Positions 1 to 10,304 of a stretch of 64,000 nucleotides of DNA are shown here, in pieces. The stretch's first letter is position 1; every line of letters starts with the position of its first letter. The stretch covers positions 1,504,001 to 1,568,000 of the forward strand of contig JAKTNV010000065.1 in the NCBI GenBank assembly GCA_022747635.1, written 5' to 3'. Below the pieces are notes generated by a model. The model was given only the letters and a program-made list of their open reading frames with translations, searched no databases and had not been told where the DNA came from. Position numbers and translations under genes: made by a program. The stretch comes from Hetaerina americana (taxonomy: Eukaryota > Arthropoda > Insecta > Odonata > Calopterygidae).

Positions 1-99
1 GTGAAGATGCGTCTCATTGGATTGATGCGCAATCAATCTCATGTTAACTTAGGAAAAATAATAATATCTTTGCTTTCTACAAAATAAACTTTATTCGTC

Positions 100-131
100 G
101 ACTAGTTTCGTTTACACTGTAACATCATCAG
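100..131 (-). ncRNA. Mirror hammerhead-like core in the left arm
   Basis: This is the inverted copy of the core at 177-208, read on the - strand. CTGATGA is the complement of 125-131 and the GUC-type triplet lies near 100-102. Because both strands of the foldback carry a core, transcription from either side would produce one core and its antisense in the same RNA, which could lock the ribozyme into a long hairpin. Confidence 0.45.
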
Positions 132-176
132 GCCTAGTGACTATGATAGCACTATACTATAGTGACAGCACTAGTC

Positions 177-208
177 CTGATGATGTTACAGTGTAAACGA
201 AACTAGTC
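177..208 (+). ncRNA. Minimal hammerhead-ribozyme-like core
   Basis: The order of conserved blocks matches a hammerhead: CUGAUGA (177-183), a short stem-loop (GUUAC pairing with GUAAAC around a 3-nt loop, with one bulged A), GAAA (199-202), then CUAG and a GUC cleavage-type triplet (206-208). CUAG is self-complementary, so stem III could form only between two RNA molecules, as in the dimeric minimal hammerheads of Penelope-like elements. There is one extra U between CUGAUGA and stem II, and stem I is only about 3 bp. Activity is therefore uncertain. Confidence 0.5.
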
Positions 209-319
209 GACGAATAAAGTTTATTTTGTAGAAAGCAAAGATATTATTATTTTTCCTAAGTTACAAATGGAATTCTACAAAGTTAAGGCCTCAACCATTC
301 AGTGCATCAATCTCATGTT

Positions 320-955
320 CCTAATATTAAACGGGATTAATTGCTAAAATTTGATGTAAATTATTTTATGTTGAATTTCTTCTCACTTTTCTGGAAGAAT
401 ATGGCGATTGTTCTATGTATTTTATGCTACCAATTAAAAAAATACTCTAACCTGTGAATAAGTATGTGCTCTAATGAAATCAATATTTCTTTGCGGGTTC
501 TCATCTATCCAATGCCCAATGGGCCCTTCCCATTAAGATGGCGACTGCAATTTTAAAGAAAACCTAAATAGACAAGATTAACTTTTCTACTTATTGCTAC
601 TAGAGTGAAGTGACTGATTGAAACTTGGTTCATTTATTCTGAAATATCCTAGTTTGAGTGAGTTCAAAAGAGAATTACTCCAAATGAGAGTGCGTCAAAC
701 GATGCATGAAGTAGATAGAAATGGATTTGATGGTTCATAATGAAGCATTCACTCATTTCACAGTATAAGCGTTTAAGTCTTATCTTTAACTTGACTTCTA
801 ATTCGTGATTAAGTAGCTCTTGGCACTGAAATGCTGTACATGCTCTAAACATAAAATGGCTTTCCCATAAAAGGTGAAAAATCAGTGCTAAAAAAGAAAA
901 TCACATCTGTAGTCATAATTCATTTGTATTGTGCGATTTGTTCAGCTGTATTGGA
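320..955. other. No gene recognised
   Basis: AT-rich sequence between the foldback element and the first mariner. Open frames are short, with no recognisable motif or splice structure. Confidence 0.6.
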
Positions 956-959
956 TGTA

Positions 960-1734
960 CTACCTTGATCAAAAAGTTCCCGGAATAACCACCGTGTGCC
1001 GCTCCCATCGTTCCGATTTGAGTTCTGTTTTTTTTTGTTAAATTGGTACATCTGTTGTTGATATTCCCTTTAAATCTTAGTGTCATAACTTGACATTTGC
1101 AAAAGTTGCGTAGCCAAGAGTACATCTATCTCTGTGTGTGTTGGCGATTTTTTACAATTTCAGAAATGGATTTAAATTTGCAACAACGAACTTGTATTAA
1201 ATTTTGCGTAAAAAACGGATTTAGTGGCGCACGGACGTTGGAAATGTTGGAAAAGTGTTTCGGCAACGATTCTCTAAAAAAAACGGTCGTTTACCAGTGG
1301 CACGAGCGGTTCAGAAGTGGTCGTGAGTCAATCGAAGATGATGAACGCAGTGGCAGACCATCGACATCGAAAGTCGGTGAAAAAATTGATAAAGTAAAAG
1401 AAATGTTGGTCAATAACCGCAAATTAACCATCAGAGAAATAGCGGAGGACTTGAACATTGCCTATGGATCCGCCCAAGACATAGTGGTTAATGATTTGGG
1501 TTTCCGTCGTGTAGCAGCAAAGTTGGTTCCAAAAGACCTCAATTTCATGCAAAAAAGAGACCGTGTTGACGTCGCAAAAGACATGATTTGCGAGGCTGAA
1601 TCCGATCCCACATTCATCAAAAGGATCATTACTGGAGACGAGACGTGGGTTTATGAGTACGACACGCAATCCAGACATCAGGCAAGTGAATGGCGTTCAC
1701 CAAATGAGCCGAGACCAAAAAAACCACGTCGTTT
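960..1734 (+). mobile_element. Mariner element, copy 1, 3'-truncated
   Basis: The 5' terminal repeat starts at 960 with CTACCTTGATCAAAAAGTTCC, preceded by TA (958-959). The sequence is almost identical to the full-length mariner at 4589-5910 up to position 1734, where homology stops abruptly. The transposase frame begins at ATG 1166 and stays open across the region that is frame-shifted in the second copy, but the last two catalytic aspartates and the 3' terminal repeat are missing. At the break, TTTGATCA (1732-1739) matches the inner part of the family's 3' terminal repeat, so a large internal deletion at microhomology is one possible cause. Confidence 0.88.
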
Positions 1735-1840
1735 GATCATGCTTCTTTTACAAGTCATCTTTGAGCAAATACATGATAATATTACGTATATGTTTTATAA
1801 AATTACAAAAGTTAATTCCTGTAAACATATGAAAATATGA
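1166..1840 (+). pseudogene. Mariner transposase, C-terminally truncated
   Basis: Starting at ATG 1166 (MDLNLQQRTCIKFC), the frame contains the paired helix-turn-helix DNA-binding region of mariner transposases (WHERFRSGRESIEDDERSGR, then LTIREIAEDLN) and the first catalytic block TGDETWVYEYD near 1638-1670. True transposase homology ends near 1734; the remaining residues to the stop at 1840 come from flanking DNA. The second and third aspartates (HHDNAPSH and SPDLAPCD in the other copy) are absent, so it cannot catalyse transposition. An intact DNA-binding part could still bind terminal repeats, as seen for other truncated mariners; that is inference. Confidence 0.85.
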
Positions 1841-2515
1841 TTGTATATGTTATAAATGTATCACAAAAATCTAAAAATCGTACACAAAATGTGTATCACA
1901 AATTATACGCGTAAAATATTTAGGAATACATCGAGTATTATATTATATATGGAATATTTGGCATCGTTTCGTCAAATAGCACGGTCTTTCTAAGAAGAAC
2001 CACGCTATTTATTCCAAATAAAAAAATTCACTCATTAATTGTCCCCCTGTTGCTTTTAATGCGTGGATCCACCTTTGCAGCATAATTCTGTAAATTAAAA
2101 ATGGCATAGTTAGGTAACACACCTACACGTAATGCATTAATTCACAGTAGTAGCCATCATGAATGGAAAACCCTATTGATTTTAGGTGAGCAGATAATCC
2201 TTCCTCAAAATTTATTTTTTTTAATATCACAGGCATGTGGTAATGAGCGTTTTCAATAACACTTCACGTGATCTGCAGTTTCGTCCTGATTTGGGTTGCT
2301 CAATGTGAATAAGGCATGCATACTTTAGGAACTCGTGTTATACATACTCTTTTCATTTACTTCCCAGGTATATCAAATTGAAACCTATTTGAATTCAATA
2401 ATATATTTATAATATTACTCTTCACTAAAGGTAATTTCTCTTGATAAATGACACAGTTTCAGGGGTAGCATGGTGACAACATCTTTTAAAATGAATGTGA
2501 AAATATAAGTAAAAA
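1745..2515. other. No gene recognised
   Basis: AT-rich DNA after the mariner breakpoint. No open frame with recognisable homology, RNA gene or repeat was seen. Confidence 0.55.
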
Positions 2516-2519
2516 TAAG

Positions 2520-2640
2520 GCAAATTGCTTTTCCACGAAGCATTTTTTGTATTACAACCGAGGTTTCGCAACAGTGTAATATCGTCTGATCTTAAATTTA
2601 AATTCTATGTGGAAAAGCAGTGTCTTATTTCATCGTAATT
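2520..2640. mobile_element. Degenerate copy of the hammerhead-like foldback family
   Basis: GCTTTTCCAC (around 2528-2536) is matched by GTGGAAAAGC (around 2609-2618), giving an imperfect foldback. On the - strand the left half reads a CAGACGA-like block, a short spacer and then GCGAAACCTCGGTTGTAATAC. This is clearly alike to the GAAAC...GGTCGTA..TAATA stretch of the copies at 62.2 kb and 31.5 kb, and it is followed by the same GTGGAA(A)AGCAA motif. The core is mutated (CUGA reads CAGA). Confidence 0.42.
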
Positions 2641-2644
2641 TCTC

Positions 2645-3085
2645 TTCTCAAATGTTCTCAAAAACTCGCTTGGTTTAACATATTGTTAAACTTGACTCGA
2701 CGTTGCCAAGGAAGTTCTTGAGGAGAAAGTAGTTATTGCTTGAGAAAATGTATTGCAATATCACATTTTATATTGCCCTCTTTTTACTCTGTTGTGATCA
2801 TTCAAAATACCACGACTCTCTGATAACTAATAATTGACAGATCGCTTTTAACTTGACACTGGGAACATCAATATATGACAAAAATATTTTAAAAATAGGC
2901 TCCATTTTATCCTTAATGACAATAATTAAAAATAATTAGATCAATAATCACAAATTACTCCCCAGCTAATGAGAGAAGGTAAAGGGATATATTTTGTCCC
3001 AAAAACGAAAATATTGAATATATCTGTTAAATACTTTCTTATCAACTAGATTAGGCATTCCTTCTTTATTTCCAATGTTTTTCAC
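2645..3085. other. No gene recognised
   Basis: AT-rich intergenic sequence with no supported feature. Confidence 0.55.
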
Positions 3086-3089
3086 GATA

Positions 3090-3825
3090 CAAGGTCGGCC
3101 CCAAAGGTAGTAGGACTTATGTCTCCCCGCATAGACGGACTGACGGGCGGCGGTTTTCCTGGATGGGTTCGAGGGAGGGGAGTCTCAGGAAATACTGGAG
3201 GCCGATGGCAGTTGGCTCCCAGTTTTGTGGAGTGCGGATCGCTCGTTTGCGAAACATATATAACGTGACCTCATTACGTTCCGTCATGAACCGGTTATTG
3301 GCACAGCGCTATGGCATCAAAATTTTCGTGAAACTGGGCAAAACCGGGAAAGAGACTCATGACATGCTCAAGGCTAAACTTGGAATCCCTAAAAGTGATG
3401 AATATCGACTTGTGGCCGATAACATGGGTATGAGAAAGGTGTGTGCAAGTTTGTGCCGCGACTGCTCTCCGACGAGCAAAAGGAAACTCGCACGCGGATC
3501 TGCCAAAAGCTTCTTGGCCATGTGAGTGAGGATCAAAATTTTTAGACAATTCCCCACCAGGTTTATTCCTCTTCCCTCGCCTCAACTCCGTGCTGAAAGA
3601 ACGTCAGCACGACTCGGTGGCAGCGTTACAACAGGCCGTGACGAGAGAGCTTCGCAGCATTGCGGTTGCCACCTTCCGGAAGGCGTACGAGGCGTGGAAA
3701 ACCCGCTATCAGTGGTGCGTGGACGCACAAGGGTGCCACTTCAAAGACTTTTTGGTGAATGCATCAATTCGGACAATGCATTTTTTTCAATCGATTCAGT
3801 CCAACTACTTTTGGGATAGACCTTC
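3090..3825 (+). mobile_element. Internally deleted mariner-like element
   Basis: Terminal inverted repeats are visible. The left end reads CAAGGTCGGCCCCAAAGGTAG from 3090; the right end, in reverse complement from 3825, reads GAAGGTCTATCCCAAAAGTAG. Both ends are flanked by TA (3088-3089 and 3826-3827). The 736-bp body is far shorter than a 1.3-kb mariner. It encodes an N-terminal transposase piece (the frame from about 3283, with VKLGKTGKETHDMLK, as in mariner helix-turn-helix regions) and a C-terminal piece (around 3563-3755, with SVAALQQAVTRELRSI and FRKAYEAWKTRYQWCVDAQG). The catalytic DDE core between them is missing. This is a non-autonomous deletion derivative of a family different from the 4.6-kb mariner. 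Confidence 0.8.
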
Positions 3826-3834
3826 TATATGTCA

Positions 3835-4580
3835 GCACCCATGGTATTTGAGCACATGTTCAACACACCATACCCTTTTTGGGAATGAGTATGTGAAAAC
3901 TGGCATGGAAAACAGAATTATTCAAACTCTCTTTGGATGATAAAGCTTTATATTTAGAGATGCTTTAGTGAAATTATCGGAATATGTGGAGGAATTCAAT
4001 TACGTGCCAAAACTAACTTAATAATTAAGATAGTTTATAAAGGCAAACCTTCGAATCCACTTTTAATGGAGTGATGCAGATTCACTGAGTTAAATACACA
4101 AAAAAATACACTAAAGCTAGTCATTTACTCGGTATTAATGAACAAATCGAAAAGCGCCACAGCGGAAGATTATTTTCCTGGCACCTACTGACTTATATTT
4201 TTCGAAAAAAAGCAATCACGAAAAAATAGCAACGTAATGAGTTATATACTGAAATTTGATGGCGTGGAGTACAGAAAAAAACAAGTAAAATGTGATATTA
4301 AAACGACATAAATTTAACTGAAAAATAATTACAGGACCTATATGAATAAGGCGAGGTAATATGGAATAAAATATTATGAAAAAGGTACGTGTTGAATGGT
4401 GGTGTGAAGGAAGGTGGGAAGTACATACAGGCAAGGAGGTAAAAATACGAGTAGTTTGGCTCTACTGTGTGTTTTAAGGGTGTTTAGCGTTTTTTATAGT
4501 TGGGAGTTTGGAGGTAAGCAGTGCGTAGTCCTCGTGTCCTTCAACAACCTACATTGACAAATAAACTTTAATTAGCTACT
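3835..4580. other. No gene recognised
   Basis: AT-rich spacer between two mariner-type elements. Nothing coding or structural could be supported. Confidence 0.55.
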
Positions 4581-4588
4581 GTCAATTA

Positions 4589-5910
4589 CTACCTTGATCA
4601 AAAAGTTCCCGGAATAACCACCGTGTGCCGCTCCCATCGTTCCGATTTGAGTTCTGTTTTTTTGTTAAATTGGTACATCTGTTGTTGATATTCCCTTTAA
4701 ATCTTAGTGTCATAACTTGACATTTGCAAAAGTTACGTAGCCAAGAGTACATCTATCTCTGTGTGTGTTGGCGATTTTTTACAATTGCAGAAATGGATTT
4801 AAATTTGCAACAACGAACTTGTATTAAATTTTGCGTAAAAAACGGATTTAGTGGCGCACGGACGTTGGAAATGTTGGAAAAGTGTTTCGGCAACGATTCT
4901 CTAAAAAAAACGGTCGTTTACCAGTGGCACGAGCGGTTCAGAAGTGGTCGTGAGTCAATCGAAGATGATGAACGCAGTGGCAGACCATCGACATCGAAAG
5001 TCGGTGAAAAAATTGATAAAGTAAAAGAAATGTTGGTCAATAACCGCAAATTAACCATCAGAGAAATAGCGGAGGACTTGAACATTGCCTATGGATCCGC
5101 CCAAGACATTGTGGTTAATGATTTGGGTTTCCGTCGTGTAGCATGCCAAAAGACCTCAATTTCATGCAAAAAAGAGACCGTGTTGACGTCGCAAAAGACA
5201 TGATTTGCGAGGCTGAATCCGATCCCACATTCATCAAAAGGATCATTACTGGAGACGAGACGTGGGTTTATGAGTACGACACGCAATCCAGACATCAGGC
5301 AAGTGAATGGCGTTCACCAAATGAGCCGAGACCAAAAAAACCACGTCGTTTTCAGTCAAAAAAGAAGGCAATGCTGACGGTTTTCATGGATTACAACGGT
5401 GTAGTGCATCATGAATTTTTGCCAGAAGGCCAGACAGTAAACAAAGAGTATTATTTGGGCGTTATGAGACGTTTGCGTGAAGCAATTCGCCGAAAGAGAC
5501 CAGAAATGTGGGCAGAAAACTCGTGGATTTTGCACCATGATAACGCACCGTCGCACAGTGCTATCATTATTCGTAATTTTTTGACGAAAAATGCAACAAA
5601 TACCATCCAACAGCCACCGAATTCACCTGATTTGGCTCCCTGTGACTTCTTTCTGTTCAATCGAGTTAAAAAACCATTACGGGGAACGCGTTTTAGCAGC
5701 CGAGAGGAAGTAATGGAAAAATCGCAGGAAGCACTGATGGACATACCGAAAACCGAATATAAAAAATGTTTCGAGGATTGGATCAAGCGCTGGCATAAGT
5801 GTGTTGCAGTCGATGGGGATTACTTTGAAGGGGACAATATAGATTTAGATGAATAAACTTGTATTTTTAATTTTCTGAATAAATTCCGGGAAATTTTTGA
5901 TCAAGGTAGT
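4589..5910 (+). mobile_element. Full-length mariner (DD34D) with both terminal repeats
   Basis: The left terminal repeat CTACCTTGATCAAAAAGTTCC starts at 4589; the right one, read inward from 5910, is CTACCTTGATCAAAAATTTCC. TA dinucleotides at 4587-4588 and 5911-5912 are the expected target duplication. At 1322 bp this is normal mariner size. Near identity with the truncated copy at 960-1734 points to recent mobility in this genome. The transposase gene carries a 10-bp deletion, so this copy would need a transposase supplied from elsewhere, but both ends look usable. Confidence 0.93.
4793..5856 (+). pseudogene. Mariner transposase with a single frameshifting deletion
   Basis: Translation starts at ATG 4793 (MDLNLQQRTCIKFC) and runs in one frame to about 5140, covering the helix-turn-helix region. 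Compared with the sister copy, 10 bases are missing just after the GFRRVA codons (near 5142), which moves the rest into another frame that stays open to the stop at 5854-5856. That second frame has all three catalytic blocks: TGDETWVYEYD, HHDNAPSHS and NSPDLAPCDFFLF. The last two aspartates are separated by 34 residues, the DD34D signature of mariners. A C-terminal FEDWIKRWHKCVAVDGDYFEGD block is also typical. Inactive as it stands because of the frameshift. Confidence 0.92.
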
Positions 5911-5919
5911 ATTTCGAGA

Positions 5920-6370
5920 GTTATGTTCTAAGCAAATTCCTACCACTTCTAAGTATTAAAATATATGCTATAATATTTTTGAACACCCTTATTGGATAAG
6001 GTGACGCGTAGACCTAGCCATGATGCCTGGCTAAGATGTATTTCAGACGAATATATCCTCTTAATATTGTACTGATCTTTTTTTAATTTTATATAGATAA
6101 TATTTTATGGGTCAGTGGCGGACTCAGGTTGCCGCATTGTTGGGCACGGGATCCCTAGCACCCCCACTTGCAGATCATTGCTGGCTTTAATAAATTTCAA
6201 AATGTACATTATTCATTTTTCCGGCGGTTAAATTTGAACATCTTTTCTCCCGCAACATATAGTGACCTAATTCAGACTGCGTTGTGATCTCTCCGATTAG
6301 TGGCATGATATTCAGATATTTCTTTCTGAAAATGGGCATAAAATTTATTTTATGCATGTAATAAAATTAC
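5920..6370. other. No gene recognised
   Basis: AT-rich sequence between the mariner and the first SINE. A short GC-richer patch around 6110-6170 has no readable motif. Confidence 0.5.
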
Positions 6371-6372
6371 TT

Positions 6373-6555
6373 ACGGTGGTGGTGGCGGGGTGAAGTTCTC
6401 GCCTGCTAACCCAGAGGTCGCTGGTTCGATTCCCGCGTGGTTGGATTTTCCTCCACTTAGGGCTTGGGTGTATGTGAATGTGTTCAATACTACGTCAAAG
6501 GGTTACGTGGAAGAAGAGACTAAGTCTCAATTCAGTCGATAAATAAACAAATAAC
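6373..6555 (+). mobile_element. tRNA-derived SINE, family A, copy 1
   Basis: A tRNA-like head with a good RNA polymerase III B box (GGTTCGATTCC at 6423-6433) is followed by a body reading TTTTCCTCCACTTAGGGCTTGGGTG and a tail of AATAAA-type repeats ending near 6555. The same body occurs at 59370-59560 (+) and, in part, at 10190-10300 (-). The cloverleaf is not complete enough for a true tRNA gene. Confidence 0.75.
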
Positions 6556-6559
6556 TGCT

Positions 6560-9500
6560 TTTCTAGATCCTCTGTTTGTCTGGGTGATGTTTTTTAGTCC
6601 AGCTCAAGTATAATGCGACCACGAAAAGGTACTCATAATAGCCCATAATGGAGCTAAGGAAGAACATAAGGTTCTACAGGTAATAATGTTTGAATAGAGC
6701 TCGAAGTTTTCGAATGAAAAATCTTAACTCACTCCATTGATTTTACCGACACAGATGACGCTGGTTTCTATATTCTTGGGCATTCATGATAAAACTATGG
6801 GATTGTAAACATTGGGAAAAGGGAAAATAAGTTGTTTTGTCAGTCAGACTAAAGGAGTTAAGTAAGTCAAGCTAAAGTTACTTTATTAGATGTATTCGGT
6901 GTTATAATAAAAAGATATAATGCGGTGTTCCCTATAGATTATGGGTTTTGTTTAATAATTGATGTTCAACTGTTAATTATTCACCAGTGAAATGCGAAAA
7001 TGAGTGAGAATAAGAACACATTATAAAGAACTGTCATCAAAGCATTCATTGGGTGGATTAAAATAAACTGCCTTGATGCTAACACTACCTTGACTTGCAA
7101 ATAAATAAATATAAAGATGGTGATCGTTGTGCCTCCAAGAATGGATACTTGTTCTTCTTAATGTTTGGTAATGAAAAAAGAAGTTTCTAACCGAACGGAT
7201 AGTTTTAAATATAACTAGGTGTACTCTTTTAGAATTCCTCAATTACGAAACTTACCAAAATGCCCCTAAATGAAATCATTATTTTGTGCTTCGAAGTACC
7301 AAGAAACTGCGGGAGATGCCGCGATAGTATGTTTTGACCGAGTCATCCGCGAATATGCATTAAATTTCAACATATATAGCTGATGTGCATAACATAAGTA
7401 GTTGATTATGGAAAATAGTTATTGAAATTAATATATGGATATGAAATATTTTTCCAGTTAACTTAAGAAGGGATTTTTATGTGGGAGATTATAAAAAAAT
7501 TACCAATAATTAAAGAGTGAATGTGCGGACTTTAATGATGATAAGGTATTCCCAGCATTATTTCTGGTTGGACTCAAAATCAATTTTTAAATAAAATTGT
7601 GTTACGATTAATTATTTTTGTTTCCATGTAATATATAGTTTTTAAGTAGTATTTATTTATCCTCTACCCTCATGTCCTCCGTATAGGGGGCGATATGAGG
7701 GATGCCTTTCTGGCGGAACATGCTGGGCTATTTTTAATATTATAATCATTATAAATGTTATTAAAGATTTCAAAATTATAAGTTATAATGTTTCTTGCAA
7801 CTTGTGTCATCATATTCCTTTGCCATATTATTTTAACTCTAGCCTCAAGTACATATTCTCCTATGAATATAGTTTATATTAAATTAGGACGCATCTCGGT
7901 GGTCAAAGAAAAACACCGTTATCCATCAATCTGTTCGTATTTCCATGGAACGTTTTTGACTTTCTAAATCAAGCACAAAAGTACACTCCTTGGTGTGCTT
8001 TGGGTTTAGCGACTTTTGTTGTTCGAAATAACTCTCTCTTTTCTTGAGTTAGAAAAACTGCAAACAGAACCCGAGGTTTTTTAATCTCCGCGAATTACGA
8101 CTCAAAAAAATTATGTAGACTCAACTTAGATTTTCATTTGTGAGGGTTTTTGTAAGAGTAAAAGAGGTAAATAAGTATAGAGATTCTTCATTCTCATTAT
8201 CAAAATATTATAATGCATTCCAACATCCCTGATAATGTATTCTTCATTCGGAAATGTAGCTAAGGTGTCAAGATAAGTACGATAAAAACAGCAAAAGAAT
8301 TCCCATACTCCTGGTGGCACTAGAACGGCGAGCTGGAAGAATTGTAATGGTATCACTCTTGCTTCCTTGAGCCAAAAAAAAATAGGTGGGAGAGCGGATG
8401 GTTTTAAAAAATCAGGCACGTAGTGTTTACGTGTCCATAAGCGATGCAATTCCGTGACCCATCTTGGGAATCGTGATGAAATTAATTTCGCAGGGAAAAA
8501 AATGAAATTAGAATCAATGCCATCTACTTTTGATGGAGATACTCCTTAATTTCGCGATCTGTTCGGCGCGGCGTCCGGCAGTGACCAGAGAAACCATCGA
8601 GCGGAAAGGTCAGGCAGAGAGAGTGACCCATTCATTATCGAAAGCGGAACGGTCAGAAGGATGATGCTAGAATTCGGATAGTCAGATTTTTTTTATCGCA
8701 AGACTCTCTCTAAGAAAGTCTTCAAAGTTCCTGTTTCAAAGATTTTCCTTTCAATTTTAGCCTTTTCGAAAACATCACACGGCCACAGAAATATTCGCAG
8801 AAACAAACCTCACGTGTTCCCACGCAGTAGTTTGATCGACACATCATTGCCATGAAACAGAAAATATATGTTGTAAAGGTGGTGTGCGCTGAGTCAAATC
8901 GTTGAACATAACTCATACGACAGAGACTACGAGGGGTGACTCTTGTCCGCCCAAAAGTAATTTCACAAATCACAGTTGGAAGAACAGTAATACCTGACTG
9001 TTACCGGATAAAAGATTGGTCCATTTCGGAACAAAGTTGTGGGTTTTTCTGAACAAGATTTATTTAAACGTTTAATCGTGCATGTAGTATTTCGCGCTTG
9101 AATCAATTTTAACTCAAAAAGATCATTATCCTCTTCCCGCTATAACTTATAACCTGCTTGTTTTTGCTTATCGTTTGTGACATTTTTGAAAACCCTTTCT
9201 GTTGGCCGGAAAACGGCATAAAGAATATAATTTAATCAAATCTTTACAAGAAAAACTACCAACGCAATTTTTTGCTCTTTCAATCTACTCCAATGTTCTG
9301 ATCTTTTTTGTGATTCTTCAGGAATCTTGGGTTTAATTGTGTGCGTTTGTTTACCATTATATTGACGATAATCTTGACTATTATCCGATGGAACTGCGCA
9401 CGATTCCTACGAAAATTTCTGAAAGTTGAAATTTTTTGTTGATTTGAAAGCGGAAAAGTAAATGTGGTGTCTAATTTGGCCCGCGAGTTCCATTCAGTTG

Positions 9501-10185
9501 CCCATGGGGATATGATGAAAATCATATTGTGATTATTCTTCCCCTGGTTCCCATCTCTTTTTGAAAACTAAAACGAAACATAAAGACGGAGGCGCGTGGG
9601 TCCAAAATTTTGAAGCCTCCATTGTTATGAGGGAATAAATCACTACAACTCTCTGGGAAAACGCTGGGAGCCCCGAGGGGGGAAAAATATATATGGAATG
9701 GGAAGACGTAGGAATCGGGAAAGAATTGTTGTGGTGAAGGAGAAAGTGCTGTCTCTTTTCTTTTTTTCCCGGGAATAAAAACAAGAGAAGAAAAAAATCA
9801 AGATTCCCACCCAATCCAGCATCTAACGCCCGCCCCAGCTCACCCCGAAACTCTCCCCTTTCATCCCCCAACATTCCGTTGAGGTCGTGCCTGGTCAGCT
9901 TTTTCCTAGCAGATTCACTTTTTTTACGCTTGCTCAGAGTGTGACGCTACTCTGTTGAGATGTCGATTATTTATCTACCAATCTATACAAGTACCCCGCC
10001 ATTCACCAAGAAGGTTTGTGGCAGGTGATGACATGTTGAAAAGGGTAAGGGGTAAGAGAGAAGGAAGTTGCTTAAGGGATGAAGGGAAGGAAAATAAGCA
10101 TTTATTATTTGTTAAGCCTTTGAAAACATCCATTTTTGGCATTTGCATCGGATTATTAACAGTGAAAACAATGGAGACAATTGCA
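6560..10185. other. Gene-poor stretch
   Basis: About 3.6 kb without a recognisable gene. A - strand open frame at 8722-8973 is unusually rich in cysteine but has no clear splice or homology support. Purine/pyrimidine-biased DNA lies around 9660-9870. No terminal repeats or RNA genes were recognised. Confidence 0.45.
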
Positions 10186-10189
10186 AACA

Positions 10190-10300
10190 CCTAAGTCCTA
10201 GGTGGAGGAAAACCCACCCAGGCGGGAATCGATCCCGCCACCCCTTGGATTGGCACACGAGGATTATTCCGTCGCCACTGCGGCTGGCGTCCACTTAAAA
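10190..10300 (-). mobile_element. tRNA-derived SINE, family A, partial copy 2
   Basis: On the - strand a tRNA-like head carries a B box GGATCGATTCC (complement of 10224-10234), followed by GGTTTTCCTCCACCTAGGACTTAGGTG. This is the same order and body as copy 1 at 6373. The 3' tail is lost. Confidence 0.7.
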
Positions 10301-10304
10301 CCCC

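Larger units (their letters stand above)
32..319. mobile_element. Foldback element with two opposed hammerhead-like cores, bounded by a 14-bp TSD
   Basis: The 14-mer ATCAATCTCATGTT occurs at 32-45 and again at 306-319, which looks like a target-site duplication around a 260-bp insert (46-305). The insert is a near-perfect inverted repeat: the left arm at about 45-139 pairs with the right arm at about 170-263, around a roughly 30-nt centre that is itself a small hairpin. A 42-nt unpaired tail follows the right arm. Each arm carries a hammerhead-like core. On the + strand CTGATGA is at 177-183, GAAA at 199-202 and CTAGTC at 203-208; the mirror copy lies on the - strand at 100-131. The tail contains a TTCTACAAAGTTAAGGC motif that recurs beside other copies in this window. 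No protein is encoded. Variable-length TSDs suggest retrotransposition, but the family assignment (Penelope-related) is inferred. Confidence 0.72.

Noticed and set aside
6423..6433. A functional tRNA gene at the B box
   Set aside because: The B box is good, but the acceptor and anticodon stems do not close, and the same block with a long non-tRNA body recurs elsewhere, so it is a SINE.
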